From the NCBI RefSeq assembly GCF_000347035.1, contig NZ_ANIJ01000014.1, positions 199,366 through 263,365 on the forward strand: DNA of 64,000 bases. Direction: 5' to 3'. This DNA comes from Leptospira sp. B5-022 (GTDB lineage Bacteria; Spirochaetota; Leptospiria; Leptospirales; Leptospiraceae). The notes beneath the pieces are model-generated. The model did no database searches and had not been told where the DNA came from. It saw nothing but the letters and a program-made list of their open reading frames with translations. Shown here one piece after another: positions 10,107 through 19,854 of the stretch; position 1 is the stretch's first letter; each line of letters opens with the position of its first letter. The position numbers and the translations under genes were made by a program.

Positions 10107-11294
10107 TCAAGATTTCATCAAATCCATATATTGTTTAGCTACCTTCAAGCTGTCAAACCGATCCTGGATCACTTGGATTCCATGAGATCTTATTTCTTTG
10201 GGCAAACTTGGATTTTGAAGCAGCCATTCAATCTTATCTGCCCAATCTTTTGTGTCTCTTTCCTGCACATATATGCCGTTAAATTTATCTCGGATCATTT
10301 GCTCTCTCGTTTCATAATATGTGGAAATAACCACTGCTCCACATGCCATACTTTCTATAATCGTAGTTGGCAATGGATCGTAATCCTTAGAGAAAACGCT
10401 TACAAAGTCCGCAACGGAGTAATAAGAAGGTAACTCTGCTTCCGGAACATTCTCCAATATTTTTACCTTATCCTTTAAACCAGAATCTTGGATCAAACTG
10501 ATTACTTTATCATAATAACTGGAATTATGGGAATGCCTGACTCCGATCAACACAAGGACCAGATCTGAGAATTTATCACTTAGTATCTTGAATGCGGAGA
10601 TAGTTTCCAATAATCCTTTTGCTGGAGTGAATCTGGAAACGGAAAGGATCACTTTTTGCTTATCAGACAGCCCTAGTTTCTTTCTGAATGTATCTTTCAG
10701 ATTTTCGGATTGGGGAAAATACCTGCTTAATTCCACAGAGGGACCGATCGTTTTGATCTTAGCCGCCGGAATTCCCCATTTTAATAATGTACTATCTTCT
10801 TTTTCTGCGGTTGTATCTACATACTTTGCAATTTTCCAAGTCTTTTTTTTGCAGGGATCTCTTAGGAGTTTAATGCCTAAATAGCCTAAGATCTCTCCTA
10901 AACTAAAACTATAATTTTTAACATCTTCTAGTCCGCTGCATATATATACGATCGGTTTCTTGATATTTAAGGAAAGTTCTAGGGATAACGGAGAATTACA
11001 TATAATAAGATCTGCTTCTTTGTATAATTTCCTGAAAAGCTTAAATCGATTGATGGAAATATCGAAGCTTGTAGAAAATATTTTGCGTAATTCGCTCTTG
11101 TACCTGAAAATATGAACGCCATCCAACTCGGAAGATTCCCCATCTTCGGATTCTTTTCTGCTGATCACTGTTACCGAATGACCCAGTCGGACTAAGGCTC
11201 TGGATAAATTAAAACTGTATCTTAAGTCCCCACAAGTAAGAGGTTCTTTTAAGGAATCAGGATATCTGTACCCGGGTAAATATAATATATTCAT
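10107..11294 (-). CDS. glycosyltransferase family 4
   Basis: A 395-residue GT-B glycosyltransferase. The N-terminal half starts MNILYLPGYRYPDS; the C-terminal donor-binding half has ILSVSRFTPAKGL and the retaining-GT4 E-x7-E region (TIIESMACGAVVIS). The open frame extends to 11336, but the ATG at 11294 fits the family and overlaps the stop of the preceding GT4 gene by 4 nt (ATGA), so that start is chosen. Donor and acceptor cannot be told. Codon use is more AT-rich here than in the neighbouring mur genes, as is common for surface-polysaccharide loci. Confidence 0.82.
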   Translation of the reverse strand: MNILYLPGYRYPDSLKEPLTCGDLRYSFNLSRALVRLGHSVTVISRKESEDGESSELDGVHIFRYKSELRKIFSTSFDISINRFKLFRKLYKEADLIICNSPLSLELSLNIKKPIVYICSGLEDVKNYSFSLGEILGYLGIKLLRDPCKKKTWKIAKYVDTTAEKEDSTLLKWGIPAAKIKTIGPSVELSRYFPQSENLKDTFRKKLGLSDKQKVILSVSRFTPAKGLLETISAFKILSDKFSDLVLVLIGVRHSHNSSYYDKVISLIQDSGLKDKVKILENVPEAELPSYYSVADFVSVFSKDYDPLPTTIIESMACGAVVISTYYETREQMIRDKFNGIYVQERDTKDWADKIEWLLQNPSLPKEIRSHGIQVIQDRFDSLKVAKQYMDLMKS

Positions 11295-12481
11295 CCTCGA
11301 AATACCTCCAGATACTCGGAAGAGACAATGTCCCAATCATAACGATTTTCTATTTTTTTGCGAGCGGCTTTGCCAGCATTCACGACTTTAATTGGATCAG
11401 CTGATAATTCTAAGATGATCCGTTTTATTTCTTCTATATCGTCTACCTTGATCAAAAATCCGTCTTTTCCGTTCTCGATCAAGTCCACCATTCCGGACAC
11501 TTTGGAAGTCACTACCGTCTTACCCAAAGACATTGCTTCTAAAATCGCAATTGGCATACCTTCGTAGGAAGTCGGAAGGCAAAAAATATCCGTAAGTTTT
11601 AAGTAATAAGGAACTCGTTGGTTAGGAATAGGACCGATAAACTTTACATTATTTTGAAGATCTAATTCTTTAATTAAATTTATGACCTTATCTTCGTATT
11701 TCCTTCCCCCGCCTATTAATAGGAGTATTATATTTTTATTTTCTTTTACTACTTCTTTGAGTGCGAATAGAAGATTGAATACTCTCTTCCGAACCCGAAA
11801 TACTCCGATATATGTTAATACTAATTTACTCTTTAACTGTTTTTCCAGATCGTCATCTTTAAAATCCAATGGTAAAATGCCAAAGTTCGGATTTACTCCG
11901 TTCGGAATGATCTGAATTTCCTTCTTCCATACCTTGCAAAAAGTATTATAAAACTCTTTTCTATTTTCGCTGCTGACCACGGTAATTATATCCGAAAAAA
12001 CATAACCTATAAAATCCAAAACGATATGCATCGGATCTAAAACGAATTTTTCCAGATATTCTTTAAAAAGAGGACGAAAAGTGTAGCCCTGGATGCTTAC
12101 ACTTCTTACTTCTTTCAATTCGGAAAAATAATTCACTTGGAATGAGTTCACTACTTTGGGGAATTTTCTTCCAAGAAGACGATAAAAAGGTTTGGCGAAT
12201 AAAAAAAGAGTAGTGCTCGCCTGATGCAGGTTGATCACATCTATATTATATTTTTTGATTAGACCTAAAACGCGGAAATTTCCTAAAAATATTCCTTTGA
12301 TCAATCCGGTCGAAGTCCTAAAAACTTTAGAAGATTCGTCGGAGGGATTTTTTTTACCAGTGGTCAATACATAAGTATCATTTCCTTTTTTCTGGTAATA
12401 ATTCTGTAGGTTTCTGGCAATTTCGCCTACTCCTCCGATCTTATCCGGAGGAAAATAATCCGTAATGATAAGAATATTCAT
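11291..12481 (-). CDS. glycosyltransferase family 4
   Basis: A 396-residue GT-B enzyme with the glycine-rich acceptor loop near the start (YFPPDKIGGVGEIARN), the donor-domain strand VLTYIGVFRVRKR, and the E-x7-E motif region LPTSYEGMPIAILEAMSLGK. The fold and motifs place it in GT4 (retaining, nucleotide-sugar dependent, cytoplasmic face). The ATG at 12481 has AAGGGA upstream. It overlaps the downstream GT4 by 4 nt and follows another GT4 after 45 bp, so three GT4 enzymes probably act one after another on the same lipid-linked glycan. Confidence 0.84.
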   Translation of the reverse strand: MNILIITDYFPPDKIGGVGEIARNLQNYYQKKGNDTYVLTTGKKNPSDESSKVFRTSTGLIKGIFLGNFRVLGLIKKYNIDVINLHQASTTLFLFAKPFYRLLGRKFPKVVNSFQVNYFSELKEVRSVSIQGYTFRPLFKEYLEKFVLDPMHIVLDFIGYVFSDIITVVSSENRKEFYNTFCKVWKKEIQIIPNGVNPNFGILPLDFKDDDLEKQLKSKLVLTYIGVFRVRKRVFNLLFALKEVVKENKNIILLLIGGGRKYEDKVINLIKELDLQNNVKFIGPIPNQRVPYYLKLTDIFCLPTSYEGMPIAILEAMSLGKTVVTSKVSGMVDLIENGKDGFLIKVDDIEEIKRIILELSADPIKVVNAGKAARKKIENRYDWDIVSSEYLEVFRG

Positions 12482-12526
12482 GGATCAGATCCCTTAAGCA
12501 AACGTTGCCTTTTAATCATCATCCTA

Positions 12527-13765
12527 TTATCCATTACGAAATAAAAAATCCCAATGTTGTTCTGCAACCGCAGACCATTCAAACTTAGCTGCGGTCTCAA
12601 TCGCCTTTTTCTGGATATTGACTTTTTGTTCAAGACTGAGTGATTTTATTTTTAAAAGAGAATTTGAGATCGCGTCAGGATCTTTTTCGGGAATTAAAAA
12701 GCCATTTATTCCATCGTCTATAATGTCGTCCGCACCGCTTTCAAAAGTAGCGATACATATTTTTCCGGAAGCCATTCCTTCTAATAGAACAACCGGCAAA
12801 CCTTCCGAATCTCCGTCTTTGGAAATGATAGATGGAATAACTATAATGTTCGATTCTTGTAAAAAGTTTCGCTTCTTTTCACCTTGCAGATAACCTACAA
12901 ACTGGATCTTATCTTTAGGCAAGTTTGCAGAATTTGCCAAAGTCAATAGTTTGTCTCTCCAAGGACCGTCGCCCGCTATTCTTAATTCGGAATCCGGATC
13001 GAAGGAGAAATATTTTTCAAAAGCAGGGATCAAAAAGTGGATCCCTTTCTTTTCCACAAACCTTCCAATAAAAGCGACGGTACATTTTTTATCTTCAGAC
13101 AAAGTATTTGTCGAAAGCTCTGGAGCCAAATAAACCCCCATAGGAATAATTTTGACCTTTCTAGAAATTGTGTTCCAATCCTTCTCGGGAAAAAAAGATC
13201 TCAATTTTTCAAAAGACCTTTTGCTAACTACGGTAATTGCTTTAGCACGCCTGGAAAAAAAACGGACTGTTGCTCTTCCTAATATAGGTAACTTTTTCAA
13301 AATGATCACATCGGAAGAATGGCTCGTAAAAACAAACTTGGTCCCGGAAAGCAAACCGACAATACCTGCAGAAATGCCTTGTGGTGTAAACCAATGAGCA
13401 TAAATATAATCTGGTTTAAATTTTCTGACCAGAACGAATAAAGATAAAGCCTCGAATAAAAATAATAAGGGGATCATTAAAAAATATACTTTATTCTTTT
13501 TTAATGTAGGCATTATCCCGTGGCCTGCCAATTTCTCCATGGAAAAAGGCCAGAAATAATGAAATCTACGCTCCGTATACTCTTCGTATTTGGTTTCCTT
13601 TTTTGTATAGGAACGAGCATCATGAGGAGCTAAAACTACAAACTCGGTCTCCGGATGTAGTTTTTTTAGAGCTAATACTTGATCCTTCACAAATCCAGGA
13701 ACATCGTCTTTCTCGGAAGCAGGAAATGTGGAAGATACGAATAGGATTTTTTCAATTTTCAGCAT
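12527..13765 (-). CDS. glycosyltransferase family 4
   Basis: A 412-residue GT-B enzyme. The N-terminal domain has DVPGFVKDQVLALKK and the hydrophobic patch FLMIPLLFLFEALSLF, which may lie against the membrane; YAHWFTPQG follows. The C-terminal donor domain has VAFIGRFVEKKGIHFLI and the E-x7-E motif in DSEGLPVVLLEGMASGK. It resembles the WcaL/EpsD-type colanic acid or exopolysaccharide glycosyltransferases in general arrangement, but its sugar is unknown. It is followed by the next GT4 at a 45-bp distance and preceded by a GT2 gene about 90 bp upstream. Confidence 0.84.
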   Translation of the reverse strand: MLKIEKILFVSSTFPASEKDDVPGFVKDQVLALKKLHPETEFVVLAPHDARSYTKKETKYEEYTERRFHYFWPFSMEKLAGHGIMPTLKKNKVYFLMIPLLFLFEALSLFVLVRKFKPDYIYAHWFTPQGISAGIVGLLSGTKFVFTSHSSDVIILKKLPILGRATVRFFSRRAKAITVVSKRSFEKLRSFFPEKDWNTISRKVKIIPMGVYLAPELSTNTLSEDKKCTVAFIGRFVEKKGIHFLIPAFEKYFSFDPDSELRIAGDGPWRDKLLTLANSANLPKDKIQFVGYLQGEKKRNFLQESNIIVIPSIISKDGDSEGLPVVLLEGMASGKICIATFESGADDIIDDGINGFLIPEKDPDAISNSLLKIKSLSLEQKVNIQKKAIETAAKFEWSAVAEQHWDFLFRNG

Positions 13766-13855
13766 GGAAATTTTAAACTATCTTAAGTGAATTTAGAATT
13801 TAAAGGATTTGAAAAATATATAACTAAACCTGCAAATCCGAGCGAGACCAAGTCT

Positions 13856-14827
13856 TCATTTTTTATGAAGAGATTTTTCTTTCTTCAATCTATGATTCCA
13901 AGACATCAATTTAATATGATAAAGATTTTCTTCTAGGAGTTTTCTATTATTCCCGACCAAAAACGCCAGTATCGCGGAAACCAAAAACAGACCGGAAATA
14001 ATCACTAACACAACTGCAAACAATAAAGACTGCACATGTCCTTTACCTATTCCTAAAAAGAAAAAGATCAAGAATCGGATCGCAATCGCTAATGCAGGAA
14101 CAAACGAAGTAACAGCCAAGACCCCAAAAAATTGAAATGGTCTGTATATGATCAATAATCTTACCAAAGAAGTACCGGACTTCCACATATGCTGGAATAT
14201 ATTTTTAAATAACCTAGACTTTCTGGTAGGAGGATTCGTACGGATCGGAACGGAAGAAACAGTCAGATCCATTTTGACTGCTTGCACAATTGTATCCAAA
14301 ACATAAGAAAACTTAGTGGTTACATTTAGTCTTAATAGACTTTCTCTAGAATAAGCCCGGAAGCCGGAGACAGTATCCGGAATATCGGTCCCGATCAGAT
14401 TTCGAACGATTAGATTCCCGAACCATTGTAGAGTTTTCTTTAATGGAGAAAAATGTTCCACCTTCCAAGGCACTCTGTTCCCGATCACTATGTCCACGGA
14501 ACTTGTCATGACCGGAGCAATCAGATCAGGAATATAAGAAGAAGGATACTGATTATCCGCATCCGTGTTTACGAAAATATCCGCACCACTTTCCAGAGCA
14601 GCCTCCACTCCGGATTTGAATGCTCTTCCCAGTCCTAAGTTTTTTTTGTGGGAAATTATTTTACACCCGTAAGAAGCTGCAATCTCCGAAGTGCGATCCG
14701 TAGAACCGTCATCCACGATCTGGACTTCTATCGTTTTGATTCCTGGGATCTTTTTAGGGATCTCGGCAAGTACTGCAGAAAGAGTTTTTTCCTCATTATA
14801 GCAAGGTATATTGATTACTAACTTCAT
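13856..14827 (-). CDS. glycosyltransferase family 2 with C-terminal membrane segments (polyprenyl-phosphate sugar synthase-like)
   Basis: The 323-residue protein has a GT-A domain (about residues 1-220) with VINIPCYNEEKTL, the DDGSTD motif, and the metal-binding NTDADNQYP (DXD-type), followed by SGFRAYSRES. Two hydrophobic segments (LAIAIRFLIFFFLGIG and a second around VVLVIISGLFLVSAI) form the C-terminal membrane part, the arrangement of DPM1/GtrB-like enzymes that load a sugar onto polyprenyl phosphate. Such a carrier sugar would feed a GT-C enzyme. ATG 14827 is preferred over an upstream in-frame TTG at 14842 because the family starts at MKLVINIP. It is the first gene of the polysaccharide block after murC. 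Confidence 0.84.
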   Translation of the reverse strand: MKLVINIPCYNEEKTLSAVLAEIPKKIPGIKTIEVQIVDDGSTDRTSEIAASYGCKIISHKKNLGLGRAFKSGVEAALESGADIFVNTDADNQYPSSYIPDLIAPVMTSSVDIVIGNRVPWKVEHFSPLKKTLQWFGNLIVRNLIGTDIPDTVSGFRAYSRESLLRLNVTTKFSYVLDTIVQAVKMDLTVSSVPIRTNPPTRKSRLFKNIFQHMWKSGTSLVRLLIIYRPFQFFGVLAVTSFVPALAIAIRFLIFFFLGIGKGHVQSLLFAVVLVIISGLFLVSAILAFLVGNNRKLLEENLYHIKLMSWNHRLKKEKSLHKK

Positions 14828-14958
14828 TCTACTACTCGTCAAAATGGTGGATTTTCAAGATTCGTCCAATACTTTTTGAAATGATCCGATTTAGAAAAAG
14901 AACATATCACTGTTATTTGTATTTATGAATAAACACATTAGAAATTCGAAAATCGAAT

Positions 14959-16353
14959 TCAAGACTTCAAAAGTCCAAGTCCCCAATCCCGAACATTCCC
15001 CGCTCCTAAACTTACGAATACGTCTCCGGGGCTAAGTATTTCCTTCAGGACGGATAGATCCGCTCCAAGATTACCCGAAAGGATTTTAGGCCGTATCTTC
15101 ATTTTGTCCGCGATAAGTTCGGAAGAGACTCCCGGGATAGGATCTTCTCCAGCGGAATAAATGGGAAGAAGTAGAACTGTTTCCACTCGGTCCAAACTTT
15201 TGGCGAAGTCCTCGTATAAGTTTTTAGTCCGAGTATATCTATGAGGCTGAAATAGGATCACAGGCTTTCCCCTTCCTCCGGATAACTCTCGGACAGAAGA
15301 AAGCACTGCTTGGACCTCGGTGGGATGATGCCCATAATCATCGTAAATATCCACACCATTTTTATTTCCGATATATTCCAGCCTGCGTTTCACTCCGGCA
15401 TATCCGGAAACCGACTTGGCTGCTTTTTCAGGATCCGCTCCTATAGAATAAGCCGCAAGTACTCCAGCCAATGAATTCGTAAGATAATGTTTTCCGGGAA
15501 ATCGGGAACTGATCTCGAATTCCCTTCCATTCAGGAAGAAGGTCAGTTTCTTATTTTCTATTTTATAATGTACTAAATTTCGAAAGTCGGCCGCTTTAAC
15601 ATTGGTATTATAGGAAGAAAAGCCGAATATTTTGGATTTATCTTGCACCAGTTCCAAACAATCCGTTATACCCGGATCATCCAGATCTAAAACGACCGTT
15701 TGTGTTCCGGAAGAAATAAATCGGGAGAATGCTTCCAATAATTTCTCACGGGTATGATAAAAGTCCAGATGATCCTCGTCTATATTCGTAAGGATACGCA
15801 CTTGGGCCTTATGATTTAAGAATGTTCCGTCGGATTCGTCCGACTCAAAGACCCCAAACTTACCGGCGGAAAATCTTCCACCTACTCCATTCAAAAAGGA
15901 AACATCCCCACCTACCATTACGGAAGGGGAATATCCCAGATCATCGAGTATATGGGCGGTCATCGCAGTCGTTGTAGTCTTTCCATGAGAACCGCCGACC
16001 GCTATACAAGTCAAATCTTCAAAACAGAGATGCAAAACTTCGGATCTATGAAAGAATCGGACCCCTTTTTGCCTAAAGAAGGAAGCAATAGGATGGGAAT
16101 CCAATCGGATAGCGGAAGAATAAATTACGGAGTCGTATTCAATATTTTCTCCAAGATCGGAAAGTTTGGAGAAAATTTTTACACCCTTCTTCTCTAAGTT
16201 TTCGGTGACCTGACTTTTTTTTCCGTCATAACCGGAAACTTCGAAACCTGCATCCGCCAATATATGGGCGAGACTAGACATGCCGGAGCCGCCGATGCCG
16301 AGGAAAAAAGGTTTGGAAAATCCCAGTCTTTTTTGGATGGACCCGCTTTCCAT
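14959..16353 (-). CDS. murC: UDP-N-acetylmuramate--L-alanine ligase
   Basis: MurC adds the first L-Ala to UDP-MurNAc in the cytoplasm. The 464-residue sequence has the N-terminal FLGIGGSGMSSLA loop, the Mur ligase ATP loop GGSHGKTTTTAM, ESDESDGTFL, NIDEDHLDFY and the MurC-specific DDYGHHPTEV block with FQPHRYTRT. All three domains are complete. The ATG overlaps the murG stop (TAATG), as expected for a coupled cluster. It is the last gene of the rsmH-murC run; 131 bp separate it from the following GT2 gene. Confidence 0.95.
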   Translation of the reverse strand: MESGSIQKRLGFSKPFFLGIGGSGMSSLAHILADAGFEVSGYDGKKSQVTENLEKKGVKIFSKLSDLGENIEYDSVIYSSAIRLDSHPIASFFRQKGVRFFHRSEVLHLCFEDLTCIAVGGSHGKTTTTAMTAHILDDLGYSPSVMVGGDVSFLNGVGGRFSAGKFGVFESDESDGTFLNHKAQVRILTNIDEDHLDFYHTREKLLEAFSRFISSGTQTVVLDLDDPGITDCLELVQDKSKIFGFSSYNTNVKAADFRNLVHYKIENKKLTFFLNGREFEISSRFPGKHYLTNSLAGVLAAYSIGADPEKAAKSVSGYAGVKRRLEYIGNKNGVDIYDDYGHHPTEVQAVLSSVRELSGGRGKPVILFQPHRYTRTKNLYEDFAKSLDRVETVLLLPIYSAGEDPIPGVSSELIADKMKIRPKILSGNLGADLSVLKEILSPGDVFVSLGAGNVRDWGLGLLKS

Positions 16354-17429
16354 TATTTCGTATTTTCGAAAAAGAAACCTACCGTTTCAGTAGAGGCTTC
16401 TACATGAGAACATTCTAATGATCTAATAGACATTTCATTTAATAGTTCCGGCTTCTGAGCAAATCCGTCCAAGATGCGGAAAAGTTTGCTTTCGTCCTCA
16501 TCCCGTTGCTCGAGCAAGGCTGCTGCACCGTTCGCTTCCATGTATTTCGCATTCGCTGTTTGATGATCGTCTTTTGCGAAAGGATATGGGATCAAGATCA
16601 TAGGGAGAGCGTAAGCGGCACATTCGGAAAGAACCCCGGAACCGGACCGAGCGATGACCAGGTTAGCCCAGTCGTAATGTTCCGCCATATTATCCGAATA
16701 AGAGATCAGGTCTGCATCCTTTGTCTTTTTGGAAACCTCGTCGTATAACGCGGTCCCCGTCAACATCCTAAAACGGAACCTTTCCTGGATCATTTCGTGT
16801 TTCATCAGGTTGACTACCATATTATTGATCTGTCTTGCTCCCTGAGAACCACCCATTACTAAAACGTTAAATTGTTTTTTCTTTTTAGGATCCCATTTTT
16901 CGCTAAACTTTAAAGCAAGTTTAGGGACCGTTTTGGATCTTAAAGGATTTCCTAATATTTCCCAACTACAGGAAATCTTTGTGTCCTTTGGAGGAAAACT
17001 AAAGGACACCTTATCCGCAAATCTGAAAAATATCCGGTTCACTTTTCCAGGGATACAATTCTGTTCGCATAAATACAATTTTTTGCCGAAGATCACCGCG
17101 TATAAGAGTGCCGGAACGCTGGAATATCCGCCCATCCCGATCACAGCGTCCACTCGTAGCTGCCTGAACTTGATCCAGGATCGGACAAGTTGGAATATAT
17201 ATCGAAAAGGTAATAAAAGAAAATTTCCGGAAAGAGAAGGAGTATTATGCCAGACTACTTCGCAAGGAGCTTGTTTTAAATCCGGATTATCCTTGTTTCG
17301 GATCAAAGAATGTAGAAAAACGTTAGAGATCCCTAAGGAATCTTTTCGGTCCACAAGACTTTCCGCAAGCGCAACCCCTGGGGAAATATGGCCTCCGGTC
17401 CCTCCGGCTGCGATTAAAACCGATCTCAT
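16353..17429 (-). CDS. murG: UDP-GlcNAc:MurNAc-(pentapeptide)-pyrophosphoryl-undecaprenol GlcNAc transferase
   Basis: MurG makes lipid II from lipid I on the inner face of the cytoplasmic membrane. The 358-residue GT28-family protein starts with the glycine loop [12 protein letters not shown], has [12 protein letters not shown] and the donor-site loops [14 protein letters not shown] and [25 protein letters not shown] (written here only in part as the family signature). The start ATG overlaps ftsW by 4 nt and the stop overlaps murC by 1 nt. Confidence 0.95.
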   Translation of the reverse strand: MRSVLIAAGGTGGHISPGVALAESLVDRKDSLGISNVFLHSLIRNKDNPDLKQAPCEVVWHNTPSLSGNFLLLPFRYIFQLVRSWIKFRQLRVDAVIGMGGYSSVPALLYAVIFGKKLYLCEQNCIPGKVNRIFFRFADKVSFSFPPKDTKISCSWEILGNPLRSKTVPKLALKFSEKWDPKKKKQFNVLVMGGSQGARQINNMVVNLMKHEMIQERFRFRMLTGTALYDEVSKKTKDADLISYSDNMAEHYDWANLVIARSGSGVLSECAAYALPMILIPYPFAKDDHQTANAKYMEANGAAALLEQRDEDESKLFRILDGFAQKPELLNEMSIRSLECSHVEASTETVGFFFENTK

Positions 17430-18577
17430 ACGCCTATGTTTTCTTTTCTAGTTATATTGACAAGAATTCCGAAGGCCGCCAAAACCACGAGAAGGGAAGA
17501 TCCTCCATAGCTCATAAACGGCAAGCTGATCCCTGTGATCGGGAAAAGACCGGTGACCACATAACTATTAATAACGAACTGGGTCCCTAAAATAAACAAT
17601 AGGCCCGCTCCCAAATAAAAACCGAACGGATCATCTACTCTTTTGAGAAGAACATACACTCTGGAAAGAAGAACCATAACCAAAGTAAAGAAGAATAAAA
17701 ATCCTATAAATCCGAAGTCTTCCACATAGGTGGCAAGAACGAAGTCAGTATGACTATAGGTTAGATATCTATGGGCATATCCGCTGGCCAACTTATTTCC
17801 AAACCAGCCTCCGTCCAAAAAGGCCCTAAAAGAAGTCACTAATTGGTGACCCTCATCGTAACGAAAGCGGTATGGATCCAACCAAACTTCCATTCTTTTC
17901 CTTCTATAACCTACTTGGCTGATAAGAAGATACGCTAAAGGAAGAGATACCAAACCTACAAGAAGAAGGTTACGGACGGGAAATCCGAATAAAAATACGA
18001 AAGCAATCACAACGAATAGAATTTCCATCGTGGTCCCGAATGCGGGCTCCGCTAAGATCAAAATCAGGACAGAGAGTAATAGTAACGCAGGAATAATAAA
18101 TCTTTTAGGATCTCGATTCTCTTTTAATTTTAGTTTTACCATGAGAGAAGATAAATAAACTACCACCGCCAATTTAGCGATCTCGGAAGGTTGTAATTGG
18201 TAAGGTCCGATCCCGATCCATCTATGGAAGTTCCTTCCATAATAAGTCCCGACCGACTTTCCAATGCCCGGAATAAAAACTAAGACCAAAAGAAGAATGC
18301 TGATTATAATTCCGCCTAACGCGAATTTTTCCAAACGTTTGTAAGGAAAATTCGCAAAGAAGAAAAAAACCACAAGACCGATAACGGCCCAGACCAATTG
18401 TTTTTTTAAAAAATACTCCGAGTCTTGGAATTCTCTCCATGCTGTGACTGAGGAACTGGAATACATCACACATATTCCGAAGAGTAAAAGAAAGAACACG
18501 GATCCTACTAGGACCAGATCGAAAGGGGAATCGGGAGATTCCCAAAAATCTTTGAACTTTCTCCCGAGCGCCTTCAT
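17426..18577 (-). CDS. ftsW: SEDS-family lipid II polymerase/flippase-type cell division protein
   Basis: The 383-residue polytopic protein belongs to the SEDS family (FtsW/RodA), peptidoglycan glycosyltransferases of septum or side wall. Visible signatures are [12 protein letters not shown] followed by the conserved long loop with [27 protein letters not shown] (conserved Gly-rich and S/T-HTDF block) and [19 protein letters not shown] near the end. Location directly before murG and after mraY favours FtsW over RodA. In many species the partner transpeptidase FtsI is encoded in the same cluster; here it is not, so its partner must be elsewhere. Confidence 0.9.
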   Translation of the reverse strand: MKALGRKFKDFWESPDSPFDLVLVGSVFFLLLFGICVMYSSSSVTAWREFQDSEYFLKKQLVWAVIGLVVFFFFANFPYKRLEKFALGGIIISILLLVLVFIPGIGKSVGTYYGRNFHRWIGIGPYQLQPSEIAKLAVVVYLSSLMVKLKLKENRDPKRFIIPALLLLSVLILILAEPAFGTTMEILFVVIAFVFLFGFPVRNLLLVGLVSLPLAYLLISQVGYRRKRMEVWLDPYRFRYDEGHQLVTSFRAFLDGGWFGNKLASGYAHRYLTYSHTDFVLATYVEDFGFIGFLFFFTLVMVLLSRVYVLLKRVDDPFGFYLGAGLLFILGTQFVINSYVVTGLFPITGISLPFMSYGGSSLLVVLAAFGILVNITRKENIGV

Positions 18578-19686
18578 TGTATTTTCAAACTAGATAAGGA
18601 GATGATCGCTAAAATAATGGCTGCTATCCAGAAGCGGATGACCACTTTTGTTTCAGGCACCCCTCCCAATTCAAAATGGTGATGTAATGGAGCCATTCTA
18701 AAAATCCTTTTTTGAGTCAGCTTAAAAGAACCGACTTGTAGGATCACAGACAAGGATTCTGCGACAAAAATCCCGCCTAAAATAATAAGTAGGATCTCCT
18801 TTTTTAACATTACGCAGGTGAGCCCGATGGTGGCTCCTAAAAATAAGGACCCGGTATCTCCCATAAAAACCTGGGCAGGATGACTATTGAACCAAAGAAA
18901 CCCGATCAATGCTCCCGTCAATGCTGCAAGGAAAACACTGTATTCATGCGCATGAGGAAGATAAGGAATATTTAAATAATTTGCAGCGACAGGTGTTCCG
19001 GAAACGTAAGCTATCAACCCGAGAGTTCCGACAACAATCCCTGCGGTCCCGCCGGCAAGACCGTCCAAACCGTCGGTCAGATTGACTCCATGAGAAGATC
19101 CTAATATTACTAAAATCGAAAACGGGATCGCGAAATATCCCCAAGACAGGATCGGCCCTTTCACGAAAGGTAAGAATAGATCCGTCAAATGGAATAGGAT
19201 CTTACCTGTAGTACCTTTCGGAGCCTCTCCCGTAGAATACAAAAAAACTCCGCAAAAGATCGCGGCTAAAACCACCGAAGCGGCAAACTTAGTGCGGGCT
19301 CTCATTCCACCCTTGATCTTTTTTACCGACTTCATATAATCGTCGATAAATCCTAAGGTAGCGAATGAAATAGAACAAATTAGTAAGAGAAGAACATTCG
19401 AATTTCTTAAATTTCCCCAAAGTAAAACGGATACAACCAAAGCGGATACGATCATAAGACCGCCCATTGTAGGAGTCCCCGACTTGGAGCTATGAGATTT
19501 CGGTCCGTCGTCCCGTACACTTTCCCTGAATTTTAATCCGTGTAAAAAATCGATCACCCTTCCCCCGAACCAAAAAGTCAGGAACATGGAAGTTAATCCG
19601 GCCATCAAGGCCCGAACGGTTACATAGCTGAAAAGCCTTAAGGAATCTAGATCTTGGAAAAATCTTTCGTATAAAAAATAAAACAT
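18574..19686 (-). CDS. mraY: phospho-N-acetylmuramoyl-pentapeptide transferase
   Basis: MraY transfers phospho-MurNAc-pentapeptide to undecaprenyl phosphate, giving lipid I, at the inner membrane. The 370-residue protein has about ten hydrophobic segments and the family's catalytic blocks: [32 protein letters not shown] and MAPLHHHFE. It starts with ATG and overlaps ftsW by 4 nt. The gap of 168 bp between murE and mraY is the only sizeable gap inside the cluster; murF, which often lies there, is absent. Confidence 0.96.
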   Translation of the reverse strand: MFYFLYERFFQDLDSLRLFSYVTVRALMAGLTSMFLTFWFGGRVIDFLHGLKFRESVRDDGPKSHSSKSGTPTMGGLMIVSALVVSVLLWGNLRNSNVLLLLICSISFATLGFIDDYMKSVKKIKGGMRARTKFAASVVLAAIFCGVFLYSTGEAPKGTTGKILFHLTDLFLPFVKGPILSWGYFAIPFSILVILGSSHGVNLTDGLDGLAGGTAGIVVGTLGLIAYVSGTPVAANYLNIPYLPHAHEYSVFLAALTGALIGFLWFNSHPAQVFMGDTGSLFLGATIGLTCVMLKKEILLIILGGIFVAESLSVILQVGSFKLTQKRIFRMAPLHHHFELGGVPETKVVIRFWIAAIILAIISLSSLKIQ

Positions 19687-19854
19687 ATCGTTTCTAGGAA
19701 GACAGATTCATCCGTGCAGAATACGAGTAAACGTAAAAAAGGAAATCTTCTTCTCCGACTTAATTATCGACGTAAGTCCGGATCTGGGCCATTTTTTTTG
19801 GATCTGGAAATTTATATCTAGCATACCGCGCCCGAGACTTCAGGAGGATTGTGA

